64,000 nucleotides of DNA from positions 62,001 to 126,000 of the forward strand of contig CANNAC010000006.1 in assembly GCA_947502495.1 (NCBI GenBank). The letters are read 5' to 3'. Numbering within the stretch: position 1 is the stretch's first letter; each line of letters starts with the position of its first letter. This DNA is from an uncultured Flavobacteriaceae bacterium. GTDB taxonomy: Bacteria > Bacteroidota > Bacteroidia > Flavobacteriales > Flavobacteriaceae. Positions 55,562-64,000 of this stretch are shown here, one piece after another. The position numbers and the translations under genes are program-made. The notes below the pieces were generated by a model. It was not told where the DNA came from. It saw only the letters and a program-made list of their open reading frames with translations, and did not search any database.

Positions 55562-56410
55562 ATGAAAAATATAAAAAATATATTAGTATTACTTGCAATT
55601 ACACTATCTGTGTTTAATTGTACTGACGATTACGATGAATCTATTGAAGGTTCAGGAGAAGCAGGATTTCTAGTAGATGTATCTACGCAATCTAGTGGAG
55701 CGCTATTAGGTTCTCCAGAAAGTGGCGTTGATTTAGCTGACGCAGCTGTAACATTAGCAGAAACAGCTTTAGACTTAAACGTTATCCTTACAGAAGGAGA
55801 TTTAAGCTCAGTAAGCTCTGTTGAAGTAACAAAGCAAATAAATAATGGTACCACAGTAGTTGTTGGACAATCTACTACTTTACCATTAAATGTTACTTTA
55901 AATACTATTGCTGAATTTTTAGAAGGTAGTGGTTTAACAGAAGCTGACCTACGTATTGGAGATGTTGTAAAATTTGTTGTTCAAGTAACTAAAACGGATG
56001 GTCAAGTTTACCAATTTAATAGTACAGGTAGATTTAACTTAACAATAAACTGTTCCTATGATTTAGCTGGAACATATGTTATGACAAATGCAGTATGTGC
56101 TTCTTCTGAAATTGTGGAAATAACACAAAATTCAGATGGTAGTTGGGCAGTGACACATGGTGATGGTGGATTATTAGATTTCTGTTCTACAAATGACATC
56201 ACTAATCCTGGAACTTTCGATGTTGGTTGTGGAGGTGTAGTTTCTGCAGATAATTATGATGGTGGAACGGCATATTGTACAAGTAATGGTATTGGATGTA
56301 TTACTGGTGGATCTTGGGATCAAGCTTCAGGGGTATTATTACTTAATAATACTAACACCTTTTTTACTTGGGCAGCTTCTAGCTACATTTCAACTTACGT
56401 TAGACAATAA
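55562..56410 (+). CDS. Lipoprotein of unknown function in SusE-like position
   Basis: A 282-residue lipoprotein (lipobox FNC, Cys20, followed by an acidic TDDYDE). No family is recognised with confidence. The first half is beta-rich, and after residue 165 come several Cys in NCSYDL, AVCASS, DFCST, VGCGG, YCTSNGIGC, which may form disulfides on the cell surface. Its place directly behind SusC/SusD matches the accessory SusE/SusF-type binding lipoproteins. That role is inferred from position only. Confidence 0.72.
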   Translation: MKNIKNILVLLAITLSVFNCTDDYDESIEGSGEAGFLVDVSTQSSGALLGSPESGVDLADAAVTLAETALDLNVILTEGDLSSVSSVEVTKQINNGTTVVVGQSTTLPLNVTLNTIAEFLEGSGLTEADLRIGDVVKFVVQVTKTDGQVYQFNSTGRFNLTINCSYDLAGTYVMTNAVCASSEIVEITQNSDGSWAVTHGDGGLLDFCSTNDITNPGTFDVGCGGVVSADNYDGGTAYCTSNGIGCITGGSWDQASGVLLLNNTNTFFTWAASSYISTYVRQ

Positions 56411-56435
56411 TTAACTAAAATTAAATCAATTAATT

Positions 56436-57209
56436 ATGAAAAAAATAAAATTATCATTGTCATTATTAGCTGCAACCTTGTTAGTTTTTACAAGTTGTGA
56501 TTCTGATGACGCTACCAACGATAGTATTAACGAAAATACTAATCCAATTGTAAATTACGATATTCCTTTTGGAAATAACGTAACTACAGTGGAAACAGAT
56601 ATTACGTATTCGTATACTGTTCAGTTATCTGATGCTCAATTCGTTGATACATACGTACCTGTTTCTCTAGTTGGAGGAACAGCAACAGAACATGAAGATT
56701 TTGATTTCGATCATTCTCTACGTATTTCTAAAGGTTCTTCAGATTTCGTTACTGGTACAGTAACAATCTATAGAGATACCGATCTTGAACCAACAGAAAC
56801 TTTCACGTTAAGAATTGGAGATACTGTTTTAAATGCAAACTCAACTCCTCAGGAAATTACATTTACTCTTGAGAACTATGTTTCTTGTGTTTGGACTTTA
56901 GTTACTTCAGATACTTACGGAGATGGATGGAATGGTGGTTATGTTGAACTTACTTCAGAAGGAGTTACTACTCAATATTCTGAAGACGACAACGTTTCTA
57001 ATACTTTTCTTATCGATATAACCGATGGTGCTGATTATGAATTCAAATATGTATCAGGTGGTGGAACAGGTGCTGCTCCAGGATGGGAAAGTGAAAACTA
57101 TTTCTCTTTAACTGCTCCTGATGGAACATTTTGGGAAGAAGGAACAATGGATTACTCAGGTATTCCTACTGATGGTATAATCACCTCAGGAACTAACGTT
57201 TGTCCTTAA
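56436..57209 (+). CDS. Lipoprotein with Calx-beta-like domain
   Basis: A 257-residue lipoprotein (lipobox TSC, about Cys21, followed by DSDDATND). A Calx-beta-like domain is suggested at about 45-150 by VSLVGGTATEHEDFDF and TDLEPTETFTLRIGD, which bind calcium in other proteins. A second domain (about 150-257) holds DTYGDGWNGGYVEL, a pattern found in many secreted Bacteroidota proteins. It is the last gene before a strong terminator, closing the SusC/SusD operon of four genes. Confidence 0.75.
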   Translation: MKKIKLSLSLLAATLLVFTSCDSDDATNDSINENTNPIVNYDIPFGNNVTTVETDITYSYTVQLSDAQFVDTYVPVSLVGGTATEHEDFDFDHSLRISKGSSDFVTGTVTIYRDTDLEPTETFTLRIGDTVLNANSTPQEITFTLENYVSCVWTLVTSDTYGDGWNGGYVELTSEGVTTQYSEDDNVSNTFLIDITDGADYEFKYVSGGGTGAAPGWESENYFSLTAPDGTFWEEGTMDYSGIPTDGIITSGTNVCP

Positions 57210-57238
57210 TTCTATAATCGATATTGATTAACATATTT

Positions 57239-57267
57239 AAAAGCCACCTACATAGGTGGCTTTTTTA
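57239..57267 (+). terminator. Terminator of the SusC/SusD operon
   Basis: AAAAGCCACCT with AGGTGGCTTTTTT around a short loop, 30 bases after the Calx-beta lipoprotein stop. It also shows that the next gene cannot start before about 57270. Confidence 0.9.
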
Positions 57268-57283
57268 TTTAAACAAAAATAAA

Positions 57284-58912
57284 ATGAAAGAAAAATTATA
57301 TTTATTCTTTATAATTTTCCCTGCTTTATTTGCCTTTAGTCAAAATACAGTAGGTGTAAAAACAAATAACCAAGAATCTTATAATGGCTATACCCTATTT
57401 AGTCCAAACACTTCTACAGAAACCTATCTTATCAATAATTGTGGTGAAAGAGTGCATCAATGGACAAGTACTTTTTTCCCTGCAGCTTCCGAGTACCTTT
57501 TAGAAAATGGGAATTTATTACGTACTGGTAAAATAACAAATCCGGATATTACTTTTGGTGGTGTTGGTGGTAAAATAGAATTATTTGATTGGGATAGTAA
57601 TTTATTATGGGAATACACGTATTCCTCTTCTCAAATTTCGCAACATCATGATATTTATCCGTTACCTAATGGCAACGTACTAATGTTAGCTGTTTCCACA
57701 ATGACTCAAGCAGAAGCAATAGCGGCCGGAAGAGATCCTTCCTTAATTATAGAAGGCAAAATATTTAATGAACAAATCTTAGAATTAGAACCTATTCTTG
57801 GTACAGACACCGCAAATATTGTTTGGCAATGGAATGTAAAAGATCATTTAGTTCAGGATTTTGATATTACCAAAGCTAATTATGGCGTGATTAGTGACCA
57901 TCCAGAACGTTTAGACTTTAATTTTTTAAATAATAATAATGGATATGCCAATTGGTTGCATTTTAATTCTATTCAGTACAACGAAGAATTAGATCAAATC
58001 ATTTTGAGTTCTAGGATCTTAAGTGAACTTTACATTATTGATCATTCTACAACTACTGCCGAAGCCGCTGCCAGTTCTGGTGGTACTTATGGTAAAGGTG
58101 GCGATTTTCTATACCGATGGGGAAATCCTATTTCTTACGATACTGGTGATGCATCCGATCAAAAATTATTTAGTCAACATTATCCCCATTGGATACCTAA
58201 TGGTTTAAACGACGCTGGTAAAATTATGGTATTTAACAATGGTAACTCCATTCGTCATTCTACAGTAGACATATTAAATCCACCAGTTAGTGCTCCAGGT
58301 GTTTACATATTTGACGCAGTAAACGGGTATGGACCTTCGGCCTACGATTGGACGTATATTGATCCTGTTGATCCAGCAAACTTCTTCTCTTCTATTCTTT
58401 CTGGTGCACAACGACTACCAAATGGAAATACCCTTATTTGTGATGGAGATTCTGGCTACTTCTTTGAAATCGATCAAACCAATACCATAGTTTGGGAATA
58501 CGTAAATCCAGATTCTGCCAATGGCATATTATCGCAAGGACATGCCCCATCTGCTAATTTGGTTTTTAGAGCACTACGGTTTCCCGTAGACTTTGTTGCC
58601 TTTGCTGGTCGTGATTTAACGCCTACAACACCCATTGAAACAAACCCTGACTTAAGTAACTGTTCTATTTTAAGTGTTTCCGATAACATTTTTGCAGAAG
58701 TAACGATATATCCGAATCCAACCAGTAGTATAATTAATATTAGTTCACAGGAATCTATTACAAAAATTGATTTATATTCTATGATGGGAAAAAAAGTACT
58801 TTCCATTCAAAATGCGAATCAGATCGACTTATCTAATCTAGCTCAAGGTATCTATTTGGCTCAAATCTACAGCAATCATAAAGTAATTAGTAAAAAAATA
58901 ATAAAACAATAA
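57284..58912 (+). CDS. Arylsulfotransferase-like secreted protein, T9SS-sorted
   Basis: A 542-residue protein resembling the arylsulfate sulfotransferase (ASST) beta-propeller family. Signal peptide to about residue 18 (FAFSQ), then repeats with QHHDIYPLPNGNVLML, WLHFNSIQYNEELDQIILSS (split), SQHYPHWIPNG and GAQRLPNGNTLICDGDSGYF. The His in HFNS may be the catalytic one. The last 75 residues are a type A T9SS sorting domain (VTIYPNPTSSIINI; NLAQGIYLAQIYS). The frame opens 20 codons earlier but would cover a terminator, so ATG 57284 is chosen. Sulfotransferase activity is inferred, not certain. Confidence 0.8.
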   Translation: MKEKLYLFFIIFPALFAFSQNTVGVKTNNQESYNGYTLFSPNTSTETYLINNCGERVHQWTSTFFPAASEYLLENGNLLRTGKITNPDITFGGVGGKIELFDWDSNLLWEYTYSSSQISQHHDIYPLPNGNVLMLAVSTMTQAEAIAAGRDPSLIIEGKIFNEQILELEPILGTDTANIVWQWNVKDHLVQDFDITKANYGVISDHPERLDFNFLNNNNGYANWLHFNSIQYNEELDQIILSSRILSELYIIDHSTTTAEAAASSGGTYGKGGDFLYRWGNPISYDTGDASDQKLFSQHYPHWIPNGLNDAGKIMVFNNGNSIRHSTVDILNPPVSAPGVYIFDAVNGYGPSAYDWTYIDPVDPANFFSSILSGAQRLPNGNTLICDGDSGYFFEIDQTNTIVWEYVNPDSANGILSQGHAPSANLVFRALRFPVDFVAFAGRDLTPTTPIETNPDLSNCSILSVSDNIFAEVTIYPNPTSSIINISSQESITKIDLYSMMGKKVLSIQNANQIDLSNLAQGIYLAQIYSNHKVISKKIIKQ

Positions 58913-58922
58913 TTTGTTAGCT

Positions 58923-58952
58923 AAAAACCACCGCAACAGCGGTGGTTTTTTT
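58923..58952 (+). terminator. Terminator after the T9SS gene
   Basis: Stem AAAAACCACCGC with GCGGTGGTTTTTTT, loop AACA, eleven bases after the stop codon and directly before the rlmB promoter box. Confidence 0.9.
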
Positions 58953-58953
58953 A

Positions 58954-58961
58954 TACCTTTG
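58954..58961 (+). promoter_or_regulatory. Putative -7 box for rlmB
   Basis: TACCTTTG, six bases before the ATG at 58967. A transcript from this box would begin at or next to the start codon. No -33 TTG is found in the preceding terminator. Confidence 0.4.
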
Positions 58962-58966
58962 TCACA

Positions 58967-59701
58967 ATGGAAAACAGTACACAAATATTTGGTATAAGAG
59001 CAGTTATTGAAGCAATAAACGCTAAAAAAGCTATTGATAAAGTTTTTATTCAAAAAGGACTTAAAGGAGAGCTCTCTCATGAACTAGAATCTTTAATTAG
59101 AAAAGAAGGAATTAACACTTCTTATGTTCCTGTAGAGAAATTAAACCGCTTTACTAAAAGTAACCATCAAGGGGTAGTTGCTCAAATCTCTCCTATAGCA
59201 TTTTATAACTTAGAAGATCTTGTAATGCAAGTTACCGAATCTGGTAAAACACCTTTATTTTTACTTCTAGACCAATTAAGTGATGTACGAAATTTTGGTG
59301 CCATTATACGAACTGCAGAATGTACTGGCGTAGACGGTATAATCATTCAAAAAAGTGGTAGTGCTCCGGTAAATGGAGATACTATAAAAACAAGTGCTGG
59401 AGCAGTTTTTAAAATTCCTATTTGTAAAGTAGATCATATAAAAGATGCACTGTTTCTTTTACAAGCTTCCGGTATAAAAGTAATTGCTGCTACAGAAAAA
59501 ACCGATAATACACTTTTTGATGTATCGTTTAAAGAACCTTGTGCCATTATTATGGGAAGTGAAGGTCGTGGTATAAATCCTTCGGTTTTAAAACTAGTAG
59601 ATACTAAAGCGAAATTACCTTTACTTGGCGAAATAGAATCTTTAAATGTTTCTGTTGCTTGTGGTGCTTTTCTATATGAAGCGGTTAGACAACGTATGTA
59701 G
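58967..59701 (+). CDS. rlmB: 23S rRNA (guanosine-2'-O-)-methyltransferase, TrmH family
   Basis: SPOUT-class RNA 2'-O-methyltransferase of 244 residues, closest to RlmB, which modifies G2251 of 23S rRNA. The N-terminal substrate-binding domain begins with IFGIRAVIEAINAKKAIDK. The catalytic domain shows motif 1 DQLSDVRNFGAIIRTAECTG (NxxAxxRTAE pattern), motif 2 IIMGSEGRGINPSV and motif 3 IESLNVSVACGAFLYEAVRQ in separate stretches. Exact target cannot be proven from sequence. Confidence 0.9.
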   Translation: MENSTQIFGIRAVIEAINAKKAIDKVFIQKGLKGELSHELESLIRKEGINTSYVPVEKLNRFTKSNHQGVVAQISPIAFYNLEDLVMQVTESGKTPLFLLLDQLSDVRNFGAIIRTAECTGVDGIIIQKSGSAPVNGDTIKTSAGAVFKIPICKVDHIKDALFLLQASGIKVIAATEKTDNTLFDVSFKEPCAIIMGSEGRGINPSVLKLVDTKAKLPLLGEIESLNVSVACGAFLYEAVRQRM

Positions 59702-59713
59702 TCTTCCGCAAGG

Positions 59714-60478
59714 CTAGTCTTTATTTTCTTTGAAAACATATCGAAAGGTAGGACTTCCCTCCTTTTCGGAAGTATTATTCATATTCGTTTCTACCTCATT
59801 TTCAGGTTCCGATACTGGTTCTTCTAGCGCTACAAAGTTTCCGTCTGCATCAAAATGTTTCAAAAAAGGATCGTCGTCTTCATTGAAATCTTTATGTTCC
59901 CAAACATATTTTTTAGGCTTTGCAATTTCTTTCCGAAAAATAAAAGCGAAGAGCAATCCGGTTATTAAACCAGACAAGTGTCCTTCCCAAGAGATTCCTT
60001 TTTCAATTGGCATGGTATACCAAACCATACTACCATATAGAAATATAATTAATAAGGAAAGAGCAATCAAACGGTAATGTTTCGCCAAAATTCCTTTAAA
60101 AAAAGTAAAACTCACAAGAACATAAATAAGTCCGCTTGCGCCTATATGATAGGAAGGTCTACCAATACTCCAAGTAAGGAAACCCGAAAGTAAAATACCG
60201 TAAAAGAGCACTTTCCAAGCAATTGGTCTATAGAAATAAAATAAGGCTGTAGATAGTACAAAAAGCGGAATCGTATTAGAATACAAATGTTTTATCCCAG
60301 AGTGAATAAATGGACTAAACAATACGCCTTGTAATCCAGAAACTTTTTTAGGATAGATCCCGTGGCTATTCAAATTTACATGAAAACGTATTTCGAACCA
60401 AAAGACAATCCAAAGCACTAACACAAATGCTATTGGATACCCTAAAACGCCTGTTGTAAATTTAAACTGTTCTTGCAT
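59714..60478 (-). CDS. Rhomboid family intramembrane serine protease
   Basis: A 254-residue membrane protein with about six helices. Catalytic Ser115 lies in HIGASGLIYVL (GxSG) and catalytic His167 in WEGHLSGLITG; the HxxxN oxyanion motif is His64-Asn68 in HLYSNTIPL. A cytoplasmic acidic tail of about 70 residues follows (NEDDDPFLKHFDADG, EPVSEPENEVE). It ends 12 bases from rlmB, convergent. Substrates are unknown. Confidence 0.92.
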   Translation of the reverse strand: MQEQFKFTTGVLGYPIAFVLVLWIVFWFEIRFHVNLNSHGIYPKKVSGLQGVLFSPFIHSGIKHLYSNTIPLFVLSTALFYFYRPIAWKVLFYGILLSGFLTWSIGRPSYHIGASGLIYVLVSFTFFKGILAKHYRLIALSLLIIFLYGSMVWYTMPIEKGISWEGHLSGLITGLLFAFIFRKEIAKPKKYVWEHKDFNEDDDPFLKHFDADGNFVALEEPVSEPENEVETNMNNTSEKEGSPTFRYVFKENKD

Positions 60479-60558
60479 ATTTTAAAGATAGCAATTTACT
60501 GTCCAATAGTATTTGGTGTGTTAAATTGTCATATTGATCATTAAAAATACACAAAAGA

Positions 60559-60579
60559 GATTCCCGCATACAAAGGAAT
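60559..60579. repeat. dRS3-like palindrome, degenerate copy 4
   Basis: GATTCCCGCATACAAAGGAAT, arms ATTCCC and a partly decayed AGGAAT, in the divergent region between the rhomboid and rarA genes. Related to 9964-9983. Confidence 0.4.
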
Positions 60580-60595
60580 TTGTAATTTTACATTT

Positions 60596-61873
60596 ATGAA
60601 TGAACCATTAGCAGAACGTTTAAGACCTAAATCTTTAGAAGACTATATTAGTCAAGCCCATTTGATTGGTGAAAATGGGTCCTTAACCAAACAGATAAAA
60701 TTAGGTTTAATTCCTTCTTTGATACTTTGGGGACCTCCAGGAATTGGAAAAACCACACTTGCCAACATTATTGCTAATGAATCTGGCAGACCTTTTTATA
60801 CCTTGAGTGCAATAAACTCTGGCGTAAAAGATGTACGAGAAGTTATTGAAAAGGCGAAACAAAGTGGCGGACTATTCACTACCAAAAACCCCATTTTGTT
60901 TATTGATGAAATTCATAGGTTTAGCAAATCGCAGCAAGATTCCCTTTTACAAGCCGTAGAAAAAGGTTGGGTTACTTTAATCGGTGCTACCACAGAGAAT
61001 CCCAGTTTTGAGGTTATATCTGCGCTTTTGTCACGCTGTCAAGTTTATATCTTAAAAGCATTCGATAAAAACGATTTAGAAAGCCTTTTAAAGCGTGCTA
61101 TAGAAAAAGATGAGTACATCTCTAAAAAGAATATAACGCTTAAAGAAACAGATGCCTTATTAAAGCTATCTGGAGGTGACGCAAGGAAACTTTTAAATAT
61201 TTTTGAGCTACTTGTCAATGCCGAAGAAAGCGACGAAGTTATTATTACAAACGATAGTGTTTTAGAGAAAGTACAAAACAATACAGTACGTTATGATAAA
61301 ACAGGAGAACAGCACTATGATATTATTTCGGCATTTATAAAATCGATTCGCGGTAGCGATCCTAATGGCGCTGTTTATTGGTTAGCCCGAATGATTGAAG
61401 GCGGAGAAGATGTGAAATTTATTGCTAGACGATTATTAATTGCCGCTAGTGAAGATATTGGTAATGCCAACCCAACGGCTTTAGTAATTGCAAATAATAC
61501 GTTTCAGGCTGTTTCTACTATTGGCTATCCAGAATCTAGAATTATACTAAGCCAATGTGCAACGTATTTAGCTTGTTCGCCAAAAAGTAACGCTGCCTAT
61601 CAAGCTATTGGTAAAGCGCAACAATTAGTTAGGGAAACGGGAGATTTATCTGTGCCTTTAGAAATTAGAAATGCACCAACCAAACTCATGCAAGAACTAG
61701 GTTATGGAGACAACTATAAATATGCCCATAACTACGAAAATAATTTTGCGAAACAAGAATTCTTACCAGACGAAATTAAAAACACCAAACTTTATGATCC
61801 TAGTAATAATGCCAGGGAAAATGCACATAGAGAGTTTTTAAAACAACGTTGGAAAGACAAATATGGTTATTAG
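60596..61873 (+). CDS. rarA: Replication-associated recombination protein A (MgsA/RarA)
   Basis: AAA+ ATPase acting at stalled replication forks, related to clamp loaders and eukaryotic WRNIP1; 425 residues. It begins with [20 protein letters not shown], Walker [13 protein letters not shown], Walker [20 protein letters not shown], sensor 1 [11 protein letters not shown] and the arginine-finger region [10 protein letters not shown]. The C-terminal tetramerisation domain has [17 protein letters not shown] and [10 protein letters not shown]. It is monocistronic and convergent with the next gene. Confidence 0.95.
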   Translation: MNEPLAERLRPKSLEDYISQAHLIGENGSLTKQIKLGLIPSLILWGPPGIGKTTLANIIANESGRPFYTLSAINSGVKDVREVIEKAKQSGGLFTTKNPILFIDEIHRFSKSQQDSLLQAVEKGWVTLIGATTENPSFEVISALLSRCQVYILKAFDKNDLESLLKRAIEKDEYISKKNITLKETDALLKLSGGDARKLLNIFELLVNAEESDEVIITNDSVLEKVQNNTVRYDKTGEQHYDIISAFIKSIRGSDPNGAVYWLARMIEGGEDVKFIARRLLIAASEDIGNANPTALVIANNTFQAVSTIGYPESRIILSQCATYLACSPKSNAAYQAIGKAQQLVRETGDLSVPLEIRNAPTKLMQELGYGDNYKYAHNYENNFAKQEFLPDEIKNTKLYDPSNNARENAHREFLKQRWKDKYGY

Positions 61874-61886
61874 TTTTTTCCTAAAA

Positions 61887-62750
61887 CTAGAATTTAATAG
61901 TTAGTGTTTTCGTTTGCAGCTTTCCGTTGTCATAATACTCTAAAACCCAATTGCTATTTAATTGGTAAAGAATAGCGTCTTTACCTTCCACTAAATACAC
62001 ATTTTGCATTCCTGTTTTTTTAATTTTATAAAGGACTTTAGGCGTGCTATCGACTAACTGAAAACCATTGTCCGCTTTTTGTGCATATAAAATAGCTATA
62101 TCTTTTGTTTCCTTTTTAACAGAATTTTCTACTACGATTTCCTTTTGCACGGTCTTTTTTACATCTTCCTTTTTAACCGAAACAGCTTCGTTAGTAACTT
62201 CTGTTATAACTTCTTTTTCTTCTTTTAAGCTTTTGATTTCTTCTTTTAGCTTTTCAATTTCGTCTATACTTTCTTGAGAATCTTTTTTACCATAACTTAG
62301 AATCTTTTCATTTTCTTTGTATTGGTATTTAAAAGTATCAAAAGATTTAAAAGCTTCACGCAAGGCTAAATTATAAGCTACTTCATAACTTTTCTCCTTA
62401 GACTTCCCTATGTTACTAACAAAAACAATATTATTCTGACAATCCTTAAGTTCTATTTTTAGCTTAGAATTAAAAACGCCAGATTCTTTAAGTACATCGG
62501 CATGTAACGCTAAACAACCATTAGAAATAGCTTCATCTGGAAATGTATCTTTTTCCATGATGGTAGTAAAACCATGTTTTTCAAAAAGAAGTTTGGTAAG
62601 TGTATTTAATCTATATTGATCTGGTTCCCTTAAAAAATCAAATGTATTTGGCACAATTACATATTTGTAATCATTAATGTTTGTTTGTGCTTTTGCTGTA
62701 TTCCATGCAAGTACAGCTGTTATAAATAGTAATACGATTTTATTCTTCAT
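61887..62750 (-). CDS. Secreted protein of unknown function with coiled coil
   Basis: A 287-residue protein with a signal peptide ending TAKAQ. The first half has DYKYVIVPNTFDFLREPDQYRL in parts, seen in other flavobacterial hypothetical proteins. A charged coiled coil follows (about 150-215, EEIKSLKEEKEV), and a small beta domain ends the protein. No enzyme motif is found. The start codon overlaps the stop of an outer-membrane-barrel gene remnant on the same strand, so it was probably the second gene of an operon whose first member has been lost. Confidence 0.7.
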   Translation of the reverse strand: MKNKIVLLFITAVLAWNTAKAQTNINDYKYVIVPNTFDFLREPDQYRLNTLTKLLFEKHGFTTIMEKDTFPDEAISNGCLALHADVLKESGVFNSKLKIELKDCQNNIVFVSNIGKSKEKSYEVAYNLALREAFKSFDTFKYQYKENEKILSYGKKDSQESIDEIEKLKEEIKSLKEEKEVITEVTNEAVSVKKEDVKKTVQKEIVVENSVKKETKDIAILYAQKADNGFQLVDSTPKVLYKIKKTGMQNVYLVEGKDAILYQLNSNWVLEYYDNGKLQTKTLTIKF

Positions 62751-62901
62751 TGTTTTTAAATATATAGTTAAAACCTAGTTGTAAAGATACACTTTGTGCT
62801 TTTGCTATGTTTTGATATCTTAATAAATTATCGGTCGCAATATAAAAATTTATATTCTTACTATTCCCGTGTTTTATTTCCAACGCTATTGCAAAGTGGT
62901 A
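62740..62901 (-). pseudogene. C-terminal remnant of an outer-membrane barrel gene
   Basis: An open stretch of about 53 codons ending in TAA at 62742-62740 and preceded by an in-frame stop at 62904-62902. The translation (HFAIALEIKHGN, NFYIATDNLL, SVSLQLGFNYIFK) looks like the final strands of a Bacteroidota beta-barrel of the DUF5723 kind. No in-frame start and no upstream coding sequence of normal length is left. The stop codon overlaps the start of the gene at 61887-62750, which is a typical operon junction. I infer a gene truncated from its 5' side. Confidence 0.5.
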
Positions 62902-62989
62902 TTAAACGTCCTAGGCATGCTGTAATTTATTTAGAATATGCGGTATCTATTTCGGTTCTTTTAAAGTAGAAACATTCCTGCACAATTAT

Positions 62990-63679
62990 TTATAAATATT
63001 GCCTTAACTCAAACAAGCTGTCTACCTTTTTGATTTTAGAGTCTAAAGAAATCTTATGATAATTAAAACAAATAGCATCTATCCCAAAGTCTAAAGCACC
63101 AAGAATATCTGCTTCGTAATTATCTCCAATCATAATACTTTGCGCTTTTGTAGTTTTTGCTACATCTAATGCGTGATTAAAAATCTTAGGGTTTGGTTTT
63201 TTAACGCCAACCGTTTCGCTATTGGTTACCGTTTTAAAGTAGGTATCCATATTGGAATTTTTTAATTTTTCATTTTGTACTTGATGAAAACCATTAGTAA
63301 TAATATGTAGGTTATACTTTGGTTCTAAATATTCTAAAAGCTCAATCGTACCTTCAAATAAATGATTAAAGCTAGAAAGATGTGTGATGTAATCTTCGGC
63401 AAGTTGATAAATTATTTCTTTCTCTACGGAAATATTTACGGCTTGAAAAGTATCCTGAAGTCTAGCAAAGCGCAAAGATTCTTTATCTATTTTTTCTTCC
63501 CTATAGCGTTTCCAATAGTACATATTTATAGGCTCATAATGCTTTAAAAACTCCGAAACATCGATGTTAACACCGTTTATTTTGAAAATCTTCTCGAAAG
63601 TCAAACCTGAGTTTTTATCAAAATCCCAAAGGGTATGATCTAAATCAAAAAAAATATCTGTTATGTTTTTATACCTCAT
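62990..63679 (-). CDS. HAD-family pyrimidine nucleotidase, YjjG type
   Basis: A 229-residue haloacid dehalogenase-superfamily phosphatase. Motif I is DLDHTLWDFDKNS (nucleophile Asp), motif II IITNGF, and motif III/IV is GVKKPNPKIF with MIGDNYEADILGALDFG. The DHTLWDFD variant and length fit YjjG-like noncanonical nucleotidases, which remove mutagenic pyrimidine nucleotides. The specific substrate is inferred. Its start overlaps the end of the upstream deacetylase gene by 11 bases. Confidence 0.88.
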   Translation of the reverse strand: MRYKNITDIFFDLDHTLWDFDKNSGLTFEKIFKINGVNIDVSEFLKHYEPINMYYWKRYREEKIDKESLRFARLQDTFQAVNISVEKEIIYQLAEDYITHLSSFNHLFEGTIELLEYLEPKYNLHIITNGFHQVQNEKLKNSNMDTYFKTVTNSETVGVKKPNPKIFNHALDVAKTTKAQSIMIGDNYEADILGALDFGIDAICFNYHKISLDSKIKKVDSLFELRQYL

Positions 63680-64000
63680 TTGGTGATTCTATAATACTAT
63701 TAAAAAGTTCTTTAAAGCCTTTCCAACGTTCCAAATCGCTAAAAGTATAGTTATGAAAAACAGGAATAAAATGACCATTCACTTTTTTTATTTCTCTAAT
63801 AATTTCGTTTAAAACCTTCTTTTTATCTAAAAGCGAGTTGGTTTTAAGCAACGAATAATCCAATAAATTATACGAGTGTACTTTTAATGGCGTTTGCACT
63901 TCATAATCTAAATCATAAAAGAAAAAAGGCGTACAAGTTCCTGCTCTAAAACCAATATGGCTTACAAATCCCATGGTATAATCTTGTGGCACTTCCAGTT
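63669..64000 (-). CDS. Polysaccharide deacetylase family protein (5' end outside window)
   Basis: Only the C-terminal part of about 110 residues is visible. The frame stays open to the right edge (LEVPQDYTMGFVSHIGFRAG), so the gene is cut by the window. The segments FRAGTCTPFFFYDL, LKVHSYNLLDYSL and FIPVFHNYTFSD match the end of Bacteroidota NodB-type polysaccharide deacetylase proteins. It overlaps the downstream nucleotidase by 11 bases, suggesting coupled expression. Confidence 0.8.
   Translation of the reverse strand, partial: LEVPQDYTMGFVSHIGFRAGTCTPFFFYDLDYEVQTPLKVHSYNLLDYSLLKTNSLLDKKKVLNEIIREIKKVNGHFIPVFHNYTFSDLERWKGFKELFNSIIESPNEV

Overview
The window comes from an AT-rich member of the Flavobacteriia (Bacteroidota), probably a marine Flavobacteriaceae. 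The evidence is a SusC/SusD pair, two proteins with type IX secretion (T9SS) C-terminal sorting domains, FecI/FecR/TonB-receptor signalling, PafA-type alkaline phosphatase, lipoproteins with short lipoboxes, near absence of Shine-Dalgarno sequences, and promoters of the Bacteroidota type (TTG, 19 bases, TAnnTTTG). No tRNA, rRNA, CRISPR array, prophage or intact insertion sequence was seen.

Layout. 1-2059 (+): phospholipid operon (cdsA cut by the left edge, psd, an acyl-CoA-binding protein, an SdpI-like membrane protein). 2230-3909 (-): alkaline phosphatase. 4032-5539 (+): Mla-type ABC permease and ATPase. 5579-9232 (-): small membrane protein, DUF389 protein, mannose-1-phosphate guanylyltransferase, SprT-like protein. 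9435-14247: GNAT acetyltransferase, argS and a TPR histidine kinase. 14244-22958: two pentein-fold guanidine-modifying enzymes flank an ECF-sigma module with a TonB receptor. 23026-31649 (-): citrate synthase with a frameshift, PQQ-type T9SS protein, enolase, carA, two tandem secreted paralogues. 31737-48980 (-): the complete str/S10/spc/alpha ribosomal protein cluster from rpsL to rplQ, including rpmJ. 49162-58912 (+): Omp85-like protein, SusC/SusD, two lipoproteins, and an arylsulfotransferase-like T9SS protein. 58967-64000: rlmB, rhomboid protease, rarA, a secreted protein, a pseudogene remnant, a HAD nucleotidase, and a polysaccharide deacetylase cut by the right edge.

The most interesting region is 15.2-22.0 kb. 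Three copies of one bipartite promoter, GTAGGG-17 bases-GTCTTA, sit exactly where an ECF sigma factor would need them. One lies between the sigma gene and fecR-TonB receptor. One lies before an unreported 32-residue membrane peptide. One lies before a lipoprotein with two Cys-bounded repeats, which may be co-transcribed with a metzincin-like lipoprotein and an outer-membrane barrel. This defines a local regulon for the sigma factor and suggests a surface sensing or uptake system of unknown ligand.

Other notable signals: a 65-bp direct repeat (about 90% identical) brackets the PQQ/T9SS gene; an A7 tract breaks gltA; a terminator with a possible antiterminator sits between rpsJ and rplC; a consensus promoter for rpsD-rpoA-rplQ is embedded in the terminator hairpin behind rpsK; two paralogues carry identical 37-bp terminators; and four degenerate copies of a dRS3-like palindrome are dispersed in intergenic DNA.
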